From the NCBI GenBank assembly GCA_024274855.1, contig JAJSAJ010000948.1, positions 1 through 32,954 of the forward strand: a DNA stretch of 32,954 bases, read 5' to 3'. The first letter of the stretch is position 1. The number at the start of each line of letters is the position of its first letter. Under the pieces are notes generated by a model. It was not told the origin of the DNA. It did no database searches and worked only from the letters and a program-made list of their open reading frames with translations. The position numbers and the translations under genes were made by a program. Source of the DNA: Planctomycetota bacterium. Its GTDB lineage: Bacteria > Planctomycetota > Planctomycetia > Pirellulales > Pirellulaceae. This document shows positions 1 through 9,879 of the stretch, piece after piece.

Positions 1-1
1 G

Positions 2-865
2 AATGACAAACAGTTTCCACTTCCCGGAAACGTGTTGAGCGATGCGCCGAAGGCGCGAGGACGCGTGGCAACACAACGTGTGACGTGGTCGCACGCGGTC
101 ATGACTGATCAGGCATTGCAGTTCATCCGCAACAACGCGAATGGCCCGTTTCTATTACACGTGCACTGGACCGTGCCGCACGCAAACAACGAAGGCGGGC
201 GCGTAACCGGAGACGGCATGGAAGTGCCTGATTACGGAATCTATAAGGACCGCGATTGGCCAGATCCGGAAAAGGGCTTCGCCGCGATGGTGACGTGGAT
301 GGACCGCGACGTCGGACGGTTGATCTCGCTGTTGCGCGAACTGAAAATCGACCGTCGGACACTGGTTATCTTCACATCGGACAACGGCCCTCACCACGAA
401 GGCAATCACAAAGTCGAGTTCTTTGATTCCAACGGCCCCTTGCGCGGCTGCAAACGAGATCTTTACGAGGGGGGCCTACGCGAACCGACGATCGCCTGGT
501 GGCCCGGCACGATCAAGGCCGGCACCGTCAGCGATCAGCCATTGGCCTTTTGGGACTACCTGCCAACGGCCTGTGAACTGGCAGGTGTGACCCCGCCCGA
601 AGGAATCGATGGAATCTCGTTCCTGCCGACCTTGTTGGGCAAGCCGCAAAAGGCGCACGACTATCTGTTTTGGAAATACGGCAGCAAAGAGGCACTTCGC
701 CACGGCTACTGGAAGGCCGTTCGTCTGAAACCGAACCAGCCGATCGCACTGTATGATCTGAGAACCGATCTGGGCGAACAGCACGACGTGGCGGCAGTAC
801 ACCCCGATGTGGTCCGGCAAATGAACCAGCTAATGAAGCAGGCGGTCCGAGTGACACAAGAGTAA
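2..865 (+). CDS. Sulfatase (arylsulfatase family), C-terminal part; 5' end truncated by the window edge
   Basis: Frame is open from base 2 (NDKQFPLPGNV...) through the listed ORF. Sulfatase C-terminal motifs: VIFTSDNGPHHEG, GPLRGCKRDLYEGGLREPTIAWWPG, LYDLRTDLGEQHDVA. Confidence 0.93.
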   Translation, partial: NDKQFPLPGNVLSDAPKARGRVATQRVTWSHAVMTDQALQFIRNNANGPFLLHVHWTVPHANNEGGRVTGDGMEVPDYGIYKDRDWPDPEKGFAAMVTWMDRDVGRLISLLRELKIDRRTLVIFTSDNGPHHEGNHKVEFFDSNGPLRGCKRDLYEGGLREPTIAWWPGTIKAGTVSDQPLAFWDYLPTACELAGVTPPEGIDGISFLPTLLGKPQKAHDYLFWKYGSKEALRHGYWKAVRLKPNQPIALYDLRTDLGEQHDVAAVHPDVVRQMNQLMKQAVRVTQE

Positions 866-993
866 GGATTCGCCAATCAATAACTGTCGCACTCTTCCGC
901 GTACAGACCCCCATGGGTGAATCAGTCTCGCAGCTAAGGAGGATCGCCGCCCAAACGCCCCCAGTAAACACGACAATAATTGATTCGCCGGCC
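866..993. repeat. MITE-like/palindromic intergenic repeat, copy 1 (short form)
   Basis: Left end GGATTCGCCAATCAATAACTGTCG and right end CGACAATAATTGATTCGCCGGCC are imperfect inverted repeats. The same ends and core (CTTCCGCGTACAGACCCCC...CAGCTAAGGAGGATCGCCGC..CCCCCAGTAAACACGACAATAATTGATTCGCCGG) recur at 10850-11056. Confidence 0.85.
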
Positions 994-1191
994 CTAAGCA
1001 GCAAGCATCACGACTGGCGACTCGGCACACTCGCCGGTCTTGCCCGCGGACATTTCATGATACAATGCGGCATTGGGTCCGTCTGGCGGGATGCATTGCA
1101 CGGGCGGAATTCACCGCGCCGCGGTAAGCCGTGTTTTTTTCGTGGCGAACGGGACTGGCCAGGCTTGACGACTTGAGGGCGGCTACGCAGG

Positions 1192-3255
1192 ATGGTTCGT
1201 ATGCCAGCACACCCGGCCAAAGCCAGATCGAAGCGAAACGCGGCCTCGTCCGCTGTCAGCAATCGCTATGTGATGTTGGCAGTTGCCGCCACAAGTGGGT
1301 GGACATGGGCGTTCTGCCTGTTGGCCGTACGGAACCACCTGCCCGAGAACTACGACGTCATCGTATCAACGTCGCCAGCTTGGGGTTTTCTAGCGCTACC
1401 GACCTGGACAATGGCACTTGCGGCAACTTGCGGCACATTACTCTGTTTCGCGATTCTGCGATCGGCAAGCCATGCAAGATACTCATCGGTCGTCATCTAT
1501 TGGACATTGAGTACATTACTGATTCCATTTGCTGATCTATTGCGACTTGGTGGTGTCGCGCTACCATGCACATTTTTCGAGCCACTGTTTTTCGTACTCG
1601 TGACGGGAAACGCGATTTGGAATCTGACACCGACGTGGCCATTCGATAATCGACTGGTACGAATGGACGATCGCAAATGCCTTTCCATTATATTGCTAGT
1701 GGTGGCCACAACGGCCGCATGGTGGTATTGGCAAGGCTCCTGCGCATATCGCGACTTTTTGCTCGGCTATCATGATTTCGGCCACTTCGCCCGTCGCGTC
1801 GCCAACACGTGGGAAGGACGCGGCTGGCTAATGGAAACCCCCAGTTTGCCCGCCTACTGGGATCACTTCAACCCCGCGTTGGCAACACTTGCACCACTCT
1901 GGTCAGTCTGGCCAAACGCTCATCTTTTCATTTTCCTGCAAGCCGTCTCTTTAGCGTCACCCGCATTGTTTGTGTATGGCATCGCTCGCTGTTGGCACAT
2001 GAACCCGGCATCAGCAATGTTGTTTGCACTGGCGTATCTGTCATTTCCCGCGGTCGGCCTGATGAATCTGAATTATTCGTATGGTTGGCATCCGGTCAGT
2101 CTGGCGCTGCCGTTGATCTTTGCAGCAATTTGGCTGATCCTGCGCAGGCAATACACATTGGCCATCTGTAGCGTGTTGCTGGCTTGTGGATTCAAGGAAA
2201 CGGTTTTGGTGACTTTGGCCTGTATCTGTGTTGCGATGGCATTTCAGGCGCGCTTTCTTGGCACATCGCGAGCTAACGCCTTGCTTGCCTCGCGATTGCC
2301 TTGGCCGGTATGGCTCGTGGCGGGCATCGCCCTGGCGCTCGCCTTTGCAGCGATATTTCACTTTGCGTCCTATTCGCAGTTTCAAACGTCGCGGTTCGCC
2401 AATCTGGGCGGTTCACTTTGGGAAATCGCTGCCTCACCAGTGTTGAAGCCCGCCCAGTTTTGGGGACAAGTGCTGCGAACTGAATCTATTTATTTCTTAT
2501 TGGCGATCACACTGCCGCTTGGCTGGCGTTGGATTGCGCGCGGATGGCCGGTGTTGTTGGCTGCATCGTTGACGGTTGGAGTCTTGTTGGCATGGAGGCA
2601 CGGTCCCGCCACCAGCATCGCTTTTCAATACATCACCAGTTTGATTCCGGTGATTCTTGTCGCCGTCATTGCCGGATCGGCTGAACCGTCACTGGATAAT
2701 TCCGACCAACGAAAGGTCATTGCTTCGGGTGTTACCGCAGTGATCGTGGGATTGACTGCCACAATGTTTTTCGGAGCGATGCCTTTTAGCAGCGACACGT
2801 CAACCATCATGCAAAACCAAACTTATCACACCAATTCGGCTTTGTTCGAATCCAATCCACGAGCAGCGGGGACCTCCGCAAGTCGCCATCTTCGTGAGAT
2901 CATCGACATGGTCGACGGCAAGGAATCCGCAGTATTGGCAACCGGCCGGATCGCGTCGCATCTGCTTCGCGTTCGCCGCTTGGAATCGGCCGACGAAGCC
3001 CGCAAACGATGGGATGCATTGACGATCGAAGCCGGCGACGGGCGTTCCGGCATCGAAGTGTTCGACTGGGTCGTACTGGATGCCTTGGAACGATTTCAAC
3101 AATCACCCGATGACGTCGGCTTTCTTCTGCATGAAGCTCAAAACGCGGGTTATAAGACCGTATCTATTTACCGTGGCATCTGGGTCTTACGACGACCGGA
3201 GCACCAGGAGCATTACACGAAGACTGGCCGATCTCAATTGCAGATCCAAAGGTAG
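1192..3255 (+). CDS. DUF2079-like polytopic membrane protein
   Basis: 687 aa with many hydrophobic segments. DUF2079-like blocks: YHDFGHFARRVANTWEGRGWLMET..., YWDHFNPALATLAPLWSVWP, AYLSFPAVGLMNLNYSYGWHPVSLALPLIFAAI. Confidence 0.7.
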   Translation: MVRMPAHPAKARSKRNAASSAVSNRYVMLAVAATSGWTWAFCLLAVRNHLPENYDVIVSTSPAWGFLALPTWTMALAATCGTLLCFAILRSASHARYSSVVIYWTLSTLLIPFADLLRLGGVALPCTFFEPLFFVLVTGNAIWNLTPTWPFDNRLVRMDDRKCLSIILLVVATTAAWWYWQGSCAYRDFLLGYHDFGHFARRVANTWEGRGWLMETPSLPAYWDHFNPALATLAPLWSVWPNAHLFIFLQAVSLASPALFVYGIARCWHMNPASAMLFALAYLSFPAVGLMNLNYSYGWHPVSLALPLIFAAIWLILRRQYTLAICSVLLACGFKETVLVTLACICVAMAFQARFLGTSRANALLASRLPWPVWLVAGIALALAFAAIFHFASYSQFQTSRFANLGGSLWEIAASPVLKPAQFWGQVLRTESIYFLLAITLPLGWRWIARGWPVLLAASLTVGVLLAWRHGPATSIAFQYITSLIPVILVAVIAGSAEPSLDNSDQRKVIASGVTAVIVGLTATMFFGAMPFSSDTSTIMQNQTYHTNSALFESNPRAAGTSASRHLREIIDMVDGKESAVLATGRIASHLLRVRRLESADEARKRWDALTIEAGDGRSGIEVFDWVVLDALERFQQSPDDVGFLLHEAQNAGYKTVSIYRGIWVLRRPEHQEHYTKTGRSQLQIQR

Positions 3256-3517
3256 TCGGGATCGCGGAACGTCGAAAGCCTCACTCGTTTTCGAAATACG
3301 TCGCTGGCCAAGTGGACAGTTTGGAAACGAGGCCCAGCAAAGCGAAGAGTCAACTGGCGTCCGGATCGCCCGTGAATTGGCACGCCTTCACCGGCCGACT
3401 AGCTACTCGCTTGCAGCGACATTTACAAACTCTGTTTGTCGGCATCACGCACGTCACGGTTCACATGGCCACTCGCCGAGATGCTCTGACGGCCCTTCGT
3501 CTCCTGATCGATGTCTA

Positions 3518-5029
3518 CTATTCGATTTCCGGCCGCACGTTGCCATAAGACCAAGGTGTATGGACTGGCGGGATTTCTTTTGGCGTCGGACTTTTGCCGG
3601 GCGTCATTTGGCCCAGCAAGTTCAAGCCGGCTTCAAGCATTTGACGACCGGCGGTGAGCTCCAAGTTACTGTAGCTGGTTAAACGGGTTTCGTAACCACC
3701 ACCGTGGGGCCCCATCGCCTCTTCAGTGGGAACATAGCCCACACATCCATTGGCCAATTCGACGGGAAACGTGAATTCGAACGGGCTCTTCTTTTTCAGA
3801 TCCAATCCATACTCGACGAACATCTCGGCTTCGTTGGTTACCAACACAGCCGGCCCGACTTGGATCGCCTGCACTTCAACCTCGACCTCCGGCTGAGCGG
3901 CGATCAGAGCATCCAGCATAAGAGTCTCCTTGGTCCACGTGGCAACATGCGCCGGATCCTTCTCGGCTTCCGCCAGACAACGCTTCACCTTCTCGGGACT
4001 CGGAACGCGACGTTTGATACTCCACACTTTGACCTTGGTATCTAGCGGGACCAGCGAGCCACGATGCATGCTCAACAAGACTTTAACCGCCTCGGCACCA
4101 ATCCGCCCTCCGACGATCGGTCCATCAATGTTGGGGTATGGGCTGAGGTTATCCACTTGAGTGATATCGCCACAGTCACCGTTCAGGAAAACGACGACCA
4201 CATCGTCACCCAGTGAACCGCGGATGACCTGTTCCATGTAGTAGATCCAGTTGGCCGACCACCCACTGGCCCCCGTCGTGCCATGATTCGCATAATTGAC
4301 GACGCATCCAACCAGCTTGCCGGCGGCGTTCCAGGCTCCGATCACGCCAACATCAGGATCGATCGGGCCCGCCGACTCAACAATATCGGGATTCCGTTTT
4401 CCGGGATGGGTAAAAGTCAATCCATTTTTCATTCGGAAGCGACGATTGAAAGCTACTTTGTCTTCGCGACCTCGACCAACGCCGCATTTCGCCTCGGCGC
4501 GGTTCTCATTGGCCAGGCAGACAGCGTTGACAATCTGATTGTGCACATGCTTCAGGTAGGCAGGATCAGCACAGGACGACTGGTCATACGCCAACCTCTT
4601 AACCAGATCCGACGCATGATCGAACTGGCCGGGCTGGACCATGCCCGTCGGGCCGGATGAGTGCGAATGCGAGGCACCGATCAGCACCGCATCGGGGGCG
4701 ATACCACATTTCGTTTCGATTTCTTGCCGCACAGCCTTGACCAGATTCCGGGGCACGATCAACGCATCGATACCAACCAACGCCACGCGCGTCTTGCCAT
4801 CGTCGAATACCGCCGCGCGGACCTTGCACGGATCCTGCGTCCGTTTCAGAAACACTTTATGATATCCGCCCGGCCTCTCCATCCCCGACTTAGGCGAAAT
4901 GTCCATCTCGGCAAACCCGGCTTTGAACGGCTGGGCGGCCTCGGCCGCCAGAGTCCCTCGCACGAAAAACGACACGGTCGCCGCCAGCAACCCAGCCAGC
5001 CTAACATATCGGCGAAGAAGCACGCTCAT
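3518..5029 (-). CDS. Secreted neutral/alkaline ceramidase-like protein
   Basis: Signal peptide, then FKAGFAEMDISPKSGMERPGGYHKVF, VALVGIDALIVPRNLVKAVR, VLIGASHSHSSGPTGM, YANHGTTG, FLNGDCGDITQVD, typical of the ceramidase N-terminal family. Confidence 0.8.
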   Translation of the reverse strand: MSVLLRRYVRLAGLLAATVSFFVRGTLAAEAAQPFKAGFAEMDISPKSGMERPGGYHKVFLKRTQDPCKVRAAVFDDGKTRVALVGIDALIVPRNLVKAVRQEIETKCGIAPDAVLIGASHSHSSGPTGMVQPGQFDHASDLVKRLAYDQSSCADPAYLKHVHNQIVNAVCLANENRAEAKCGVGRGREDKVAFNRRFRMKNGLTFTHPGKRNPDIVESAGPIDPDVGVIGAWNAAGKLVGCVVNYANHGTTGASGWSANWIYYMEQVIRGSLGDDVVVVFLNGDCGDITQVDNLSPYPNIDGPIVGGRIGAEAVKVLLSMHRGSLVPLDTKVKVWSIKRRVPSPEKVKRCLAEAEKDPAHVATWTKETLMLDALIAAQPEVEVEVQAIQVGPAVLVTNEAEMFVEYGLDLKKKSPFEFTFPVELANGCVGYVPTEEAMGPHGGGYETRLTSYSNLELTAGRQMLEAGLNLLGQMTPGKSPTPKEIPPVHTPWSYGNVRPEIE

Positions 5030-5100
5030 CAGTTCAACTCCTGTTCAGGGATATCGATAACCATCGCCGCCAACAGACAATTCTTTGCCACAACCGTCTC

Positions 5101-5565
5101 TTACATTCCTTCTGAAATCGCGTTCAAATTAATCTCGTCCACCTGTTCATTCAAGGTCCAAAAATCATAAATGATTCCGATTCCAATCAGGCCGCCCGTG
5201 AAGAAGTAGACCACACCGGTGAGCACTTTTCCCAAATAGAAACGATGAACACCAAAAACACCCAGAAACGTCAACAGAATCCAAGCAATATTGTAGTCCA
5301 TGGGACCGGCCTCGTAACTAAAGCCAGCCTCGCGATCCATTCGCGGGATCAGAAACAGATCGACCAGCCAACCGATCCCCAAGAGCCCGAATGTGAACAG
5401 CCAAATAGTTCCCGTGATCGGCTTGCCGTAAAAAAACCGGTGCGAGCCCGTAAACCCAAAGATCCACAGGATGTAACCGACGACCATTGAGTGCGTATCG
5501 TTGGGACGGGGCATGACAAAGTTCCTCTTACCAATAAAGTTCCACACGGCGTCTATTTCACGCAA
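5101..5565 (-). CDS. Protein with two TM2 domains; start likely internal (MPRPNDTHS..., near 5511)
   Basis: Two TM2-like repeats: GYILWIFGFTGSHRFFYGKPITGTIWLFTFGLLGIGWLVDLFLIP and AWILLTFLGVFGVHRFYLGKVLTGVVYFFTGGLIGIGIIYDFW. Confidence 0.88.
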   Translation of the reverse strand: MREIDAVWNFIGKRNFVMPRPNDTHSMVVGYILWIFGFTGSHRFFYGKPITGTIWLFTFGLLGIGWLVDLFLIPRMDREAGFSYEAGPMDYNIAWILLTFLGVFGVHRFYLGKVLTGVVYFFTGGLIGIGIIYDFWTLNEQVDEINLNAISEGM

Positions 5566-5884
5566 TCGGCTGACGTGTTACAGAACCCCATGCTGTCGGT
5601 CACAAACGGCCGCCAAGCGTATCCGACCCGAACACGTTTTCACGTACCGAATTGGCTTTGTGACAAGCCTCGACTGCATAGGGGCACTTCCAATGGTTAT
5701 ACTACGGAAAATCGGGCCGTCAATTACAGGCAAGGCTTTCAGCCCCGTCCAAGCGACTGCAACAGAAGAGCGATCACCGTGATCCAATTGCTTAATAATG
5801 AATCCAAAGGAAACGCGAGTTGCCATTTCGATAAACTCGAGCGGTTCTTGCAAAACAACATCCAATCCACGCAACTCATGAACA

Positions 5885-6679
5885 ATGAATAACAAACTGC
5901 GATACATCCTTGCTCTGTGCGTTGCCTTCAGCCTGTATTTCATCGCCAAGAAGACACTGTTGCCGAGCATCTTCTACGGAATTGATGGAATCGTTCGCCT
6001 TTATCCACTCAGCTACTTCACGGCGTACTTGATCGTTGGCCTGCCTGTTCTGGCATTCACGTTTTTTACCAATGGACACAAGATTTTCGGCCCCCTGGGA
6101 CTAACAAGTGGGATTGCCAAGGGTTTCCTTTTCTCCTTCGCTTTTTCAATTCCGATGTTCCTCGGGTACGGATTGCTGAGTGGCTTTCAGGTCGATTTGG
6201 AAGCGAAGACTTTTTGGTTGCTCTGTGTCAGTGCCGCGTTCTTCGAGGAGTTCTACTACCGGGGGTTTTTCTTCGGCCAACTTTACCGAAACACGCGACT
6301 GGGCTTCTTGCCATCATTGGTTCTAGGTGCACTGGTATTTGCATCACTGCACCTGTATCAAAGCAGTAACCCGTCCACTCTGGTTGGCATCTTCATGACA
6401 ACATTTCTGGGAGCAGCGATTTTTGCCTGGTTATTCGTCGAGTGGAACTTCAATCTGTGGATATCCATTGGCTTGCATTTTTTCATGAATCTTTCCTGGG
6501 ACCTGTTCTCCATATCGGACAATGCGCTCGGCGATTTCAACGCCAATATCATTCGGGGCGTAACCATACTGTTTGCTATTGTGGGAACGATAGTTTACAA
6601 GAGGAAGAAACAAATACCGTTGGCCATCACTCGAGATACGCTTGTGATGAATCGGCTTGCCGACAATAGGCCGGTGTGA
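5885..6679 (+). CDS. CPBP family (CAAX/Abi) intramembrane metalloprotease
   Basis: Polytopic protein with EEFYYRGFFFGQLYR (EExxxR), FASLHLYQ (FxxxH) and ISIGLHFFMNLSWD (HxxxN) motifs. Confidence 0.88.
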   Translation: MNNKLRYILALCVAFSLYFIAKKTLLPSIFYGIDGIVRLYPLSYFTAYLIVGLPVLAFTFFTNGHKIFGPLGLTSGIAKGFLFSFAFSIPMFLGYGLLSGFQVDLEAKTFWLLCVSAAFFEEFYYRGFFFGQLYRNTRLGFLPSLVLGALVFASLHLYQSSNPSTLVGIFMTTFLGAAIFAWLFVEWNFNLWISIGLHFFMNLSWDLFSISDNALGDFNANIIRGVTILFAIVGTIVYKRKKQIPLAITRDTLVMNRLADNRPV

Positions 6680-6894
6680 GACTTCTGGACGCGATGTCAC
6701 AATCGGACAGGACATGCAAGCTGGCTCGCTGATCTCAGGAATACATTTCAAGAATTGAGCTGCAGTGAAACCGAACGAATCCATCGAACGGTTGTTTGTT
6801 TACAATTAGAGGGCCTTCAGCCTGCCCATGCGAAACAACTGCCTATTGCCAGTCAAGAACACGTGCGATCCAGATACTTGAACGTGAGAGAACC

Positions 6895-7314
6895 ATGCCA
6901 AAACACAAACGGGGATTTGCCGTTCGAGCTGTAATCAGCGATCAACGGGGCCGCTGTCTGCTGGTGCGGCGTTCGAATTCATCCAAGTGGTTTGCCGGAA
7001 CCTGGGAATGGCCGGGAGGCAAAGTCGATTCTGGAGAGACCTACGACGTAGCCTTGCATCGCGAAGTCGCTGAAGAGACCGGATTGGAGATCGAGCTGAG
7101 CGGTGTTGCCGGTGCGTATTCGATGGAAGTGGCAGGCAGACAGATCGCCGTATTGTGCCTTGAGGCAGCTTGCATTCGCGGAGACGTCTGTCTCAGTGAA
7201 GAACATGACGACAGCGTCTGGGCACCGATGGCAGATCTATTGCAGTGGGAATTGGCTCCCGATCTTCGCAAGTTCGCGGACGAGTATATCCAACGCACAT
7301 CGGATGGAGGCTGA
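6895..7314 (+). CDS. NUDIX hydrolase
   Basis: Nudix box GGKVDSGETYDVALHREVAEETGLEI. Start set at MPKHKRGFAVRAVISD inside the longer ORF 6796-7314. Confidence 0.93.
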   Translation: MPKHKRGFAVRAVISDQRGRCLLVRRSNSSKWFAGTWEWPGGKVDSGETYDVALHREVAEETGLEIELSGVAGAYSMEVAGRQIAVLCLEAACIRGDVCLSEEHDDSVWAPMADLLQWELAPDLRKFADEYIQRTSDGG

Positions 7315-7317
7315 ACA

Positions 7318-9879
7318 ATGGCAGACAAAACCCAGTTGACCGCAAAGAAGCATCAGGAACAAATCCAGGCTTACGCGAAAGTGCGTGACGTGTACAAATT
7401 GTATGCAGAAGTACTGAAACGGGTCTTCGAGAACGCCTGCAGCATCTCTTTTCCCGAAGCCCTGGTCCAAACCCGAGCGAAAACGCTTTCGAGCTTTGCG
7501 GAAAAGGTAGCTCGTAAGTTCTCGAAATATACGAACGCCGTACAGGACATGACCGATCTGTGCGGAGGACGTGTCATTGTCCAGACGACCGAGCAGGTGC
7601 TGGCCGTCCGAAGGTTCATTGAGGCCAATTTCACCATCATCGAAGCCGACAACAAGACGGCGTTACTCAGTAAAGACACGTTCGGGTACCGCGATATGCA
7701 CTATATCGTTCAGCTGCGAGAAGATAGCGACGAGCTGTTGAGTATTTCGCCGGCGGAACGCGCAAGTATCGGCGATCGCAAGGCGGAGATTCAAGTTCGC
7801 ACCTGGGTGCAACACGCGTGGGCCGACACGCTGCACGATCGAATCTACAAGAACCCGTTGAAGTCGGTCTCGTCGGACATCGCAAGAACGGGTGCTTTGC
7901 TGTCCGCGCTGCTGGAAGAAAGCGATCGTGCATTCAAACGCCTTGCCGACGAACTGGACGGCTTGATCACCAACTACACGGCAATTGCCACCGAAGATGA
8001 GGTCGAGAAGGAACTCAAGATCCAGCAGCTGGTCCTGGACAACGAACCGGACGAAAAGAATAAACCGGCATTGGCAATGAAACTCGCCAAACTGGCACTT
8101 GCATGTGGTAAGGATGCGATCGTCGTGAACACTCTGGAGCCTCACGTTGGGATCCGTGGTGCCAGTCGTTGCGAGTTACTTTCGGATCTTGGATTTGCCT
8201 ACTGCCGCATAAAACGAAGTGAGCCGACGAAGCCGTTGTATTCACGCGGCATAGAGTTTCTTGACGAGTCACTCTGTATTTGCCGGTGTGTGGACGTGCC
8301 CTTTGTTCCACATCTTCGAAAAAACGAGAGTCTTCACGCACGCGCGTTGGCTCGGTTGGCCTGGGCCATGGAAGTGATCCCCGGCGAGGAACATACTGCA
8401 CGCGAGTTTTTCCACCAGGCCCACGAGCATGAACCGGCCAATCCCTACTACCTGGCAAACATGCTCGGATTCGAAATGTACTGCTCGCATCAAGGCGACC
8501 TGCCGACCAGTATGCGGACCACGATACGCGAAGCGATCAGAACTTGTCATGAACACGCAATCAGGCGAATCGAACTTCCGTGGGCTTTTTTCACAGCCGG
8601 TCGTCTCAGTGTTCTGCTCGGTAAATCGAACGACGCACTCAGCTATTACGCTCGCGGCATCGGGCACTGCCTCGAGGGAATCCACTGTATTCCGGAGACC
8701 GCGTTCGACGGTGAGATTCAGTGGCTTACCCGTCTCCATTTCGGGATGCCGACACCTGGCAAGACTCAGCGTGTAATCGATCTGCTTAAGCTCGGCAAGC
8801 AGACCAAGGGTGGCAAGAGATCACCCGACACCGCTTCACCGATCAAAGCCCCCGTGCTGATTATCGCGGGCGGGGCTGCAAGTATCGACGCGGAAATGCT
8901 CGATCGAATCCACCCTTTCCTGAAAACCAGCTTGGAGTATTTCCAAGGAACGGTTATCGCCGGCGGAACGAATGTCGGCGTGCCAGGCCGCGTCGGCGAT
9001 GTGGCGGGCCAACTGGCAGCAGAGAACCGAAAACAGTTTCAGCTTGTCGGCTACGGTCCCGCGATGCTTCCGCAGGGCGTATCGGACCACCCGCATTACG
9101 ACCACTCGATTCATATTGGCGACGACTTTTCTCCCGACCAGATCCTTCGCAACTGGGCCGACATCCTCGCCGCCGGGATCGAACCGCGTCAGGTCATGTT
9201 GCTTGGCATGGGCGGTGGACCACTCAGTGCCGTGGAGTATCGCATCGCGCTCGGCCTCGGCGCCTCAGTCGGGATCGTGATGAACACGGGCGGCGCGGCA
9301 GACGAGTTGCGACAGGACGGACTCTGGAGCGACCGGCCGAACCTCTACCCGCTCCCATTCGACTCTGCAACGGTTCGGTCGTTTATTATTCCACCGCGGC
9401 GAAAGCTCAAACCATCTGTCAAAGAGGCGATGGCCAAGTGCTTTCACGAAATATATGTTGCCGGCAGCACGAGCCGACTACCCGCGAACATGCGGCCGTG
9501 GTCTGAACTCGATAAGACATTCAAGACGGCCAGCATGGAGCAGGCGAAGTACTCGGTTGCGATTCTCGAAGCCGCCGGGTTCGCCGTGACCGAGGTCGCG
9601 GAGGGCGAACCAGACATATTCGAGGACTTCACCGATGAAGAAGTGAATTTCATGGCCGAGATGGAGCATGGTCGCTGGAACGTCGAGCGGCTTCGAAACG
9701 GCTGGCGCTACGGCAAACCACGTGACGACAACATGAAAATCCATGACTGTATCGTTCGGTGGGAAGCCCTGAGCGACGACATCAAGAGTTATGACATCGC
9801 CGCGGTATGCGCTTTCCCCAGTATCCTTGCCGAAGCCGGGTTGGAGATTACTCGGAAGGAGGCAACGGACGACACCTGA
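7318..9879 (+). CDS. RelA/SpoT nucleotidyltransferase - TPR-like - SLOG (LSDAT-like) - RyR domain fusion protein
   Basis: RelA/SpoT: DLCGGRVIV, GYRDMHYIVQL, AEIQVRTWVQHAWADTLHDRIYK. Helical TPR-like middle. SLOG-like: VLIIAGGAAS...GTVIAGGTNVGVPGRVGDVAG...VMLLGMGGGPLSAVEYRIAL. RyR-like C-terminus: NFMAEMEHGRWNVERLRNGWRYGKPRDDNMKIHDCIVRWEALSDDIKSYDIAAVCAFPSILAEAGLEI. ATG lies 3 bp after the NUDIX stop. Confidence 0.85.
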   Translation: MADKTQLTAKKHQEQIQAYAKVRDVYKLYAEVLKRVFENACSISFPEALVQTRAKTLSSFAEKVARKFSKYTNAVQDMTDLCGGRVIVQTTEQVLAVRRFIEANFTIIEADNKTALLSKDTFGYRDMHYIVQLREDSDELLSISPAERASIGDRKAEIQVRTWVQHAWADTLHDRIYKNPLKSVSSDIARTGALLSALLEESDRAFKRLADELDGLITNYTAIATEDEVEKELKIQQLVLDNEPDEKNKPALAMKLAKLALACGKDAIVVNTLEPHVGIRGASRCELLSDLGFAYCRIKRSEPTKPLYSRGIEFLDESLCICRCVDVPFVPHLRKNESLHARALARLAWAMEVIPGEEHTAREFFHQAHEHEPANPYYLANMLGFEMYCSHQGDLPTSMRTTIREAIRTCHEHAIRRIELPWAFFTAGRLSVLLGKSNDALSYYARGIGHCLEGIHCIPETAFDGEIQWLTRLHFGMPTPGKTQRVIDLLKLGKQTKGGKRSPDTASPIKAPVLIIAGGAASIDAEMLDRIHPFLKTSLEYFQGTVIAGGTNVGVPGRVGDVAGQLAAENRKQFQLVGYGPAMLPQGVSDHPHYDHSIHIGDDFSPDQILRNWADILAAGIEPRQVMLLGMGGGPLSAVEYRIALGLGASVGIVMNTGGAADELRQDGLWSDRPNLYPLPFDSATVRSFIIPPRRKLKPSVKEAMAKCFHEIYVAGSTSRLPANMRPWSELDKTFKTASMEQAKYSVAILEAAGFAVTEVAEGEPDIFEDFTDEEVNFMAEMEHGRWNVERLRNGWRYGKPRDDNMKIHDCIVRWEALSDDIKSYDIAAVCAFPSILAEAGLEITRKEATDDT

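Noticed and set aside
3080-3682. ORF 3080-3682 (+) and other overlapping ORFs around the DUF2079/ceramidase junction
   Set aside because: Overlaps the end of the DUF2079 gene and the antisense of the ceramidase gene; the translation has no domain signature.
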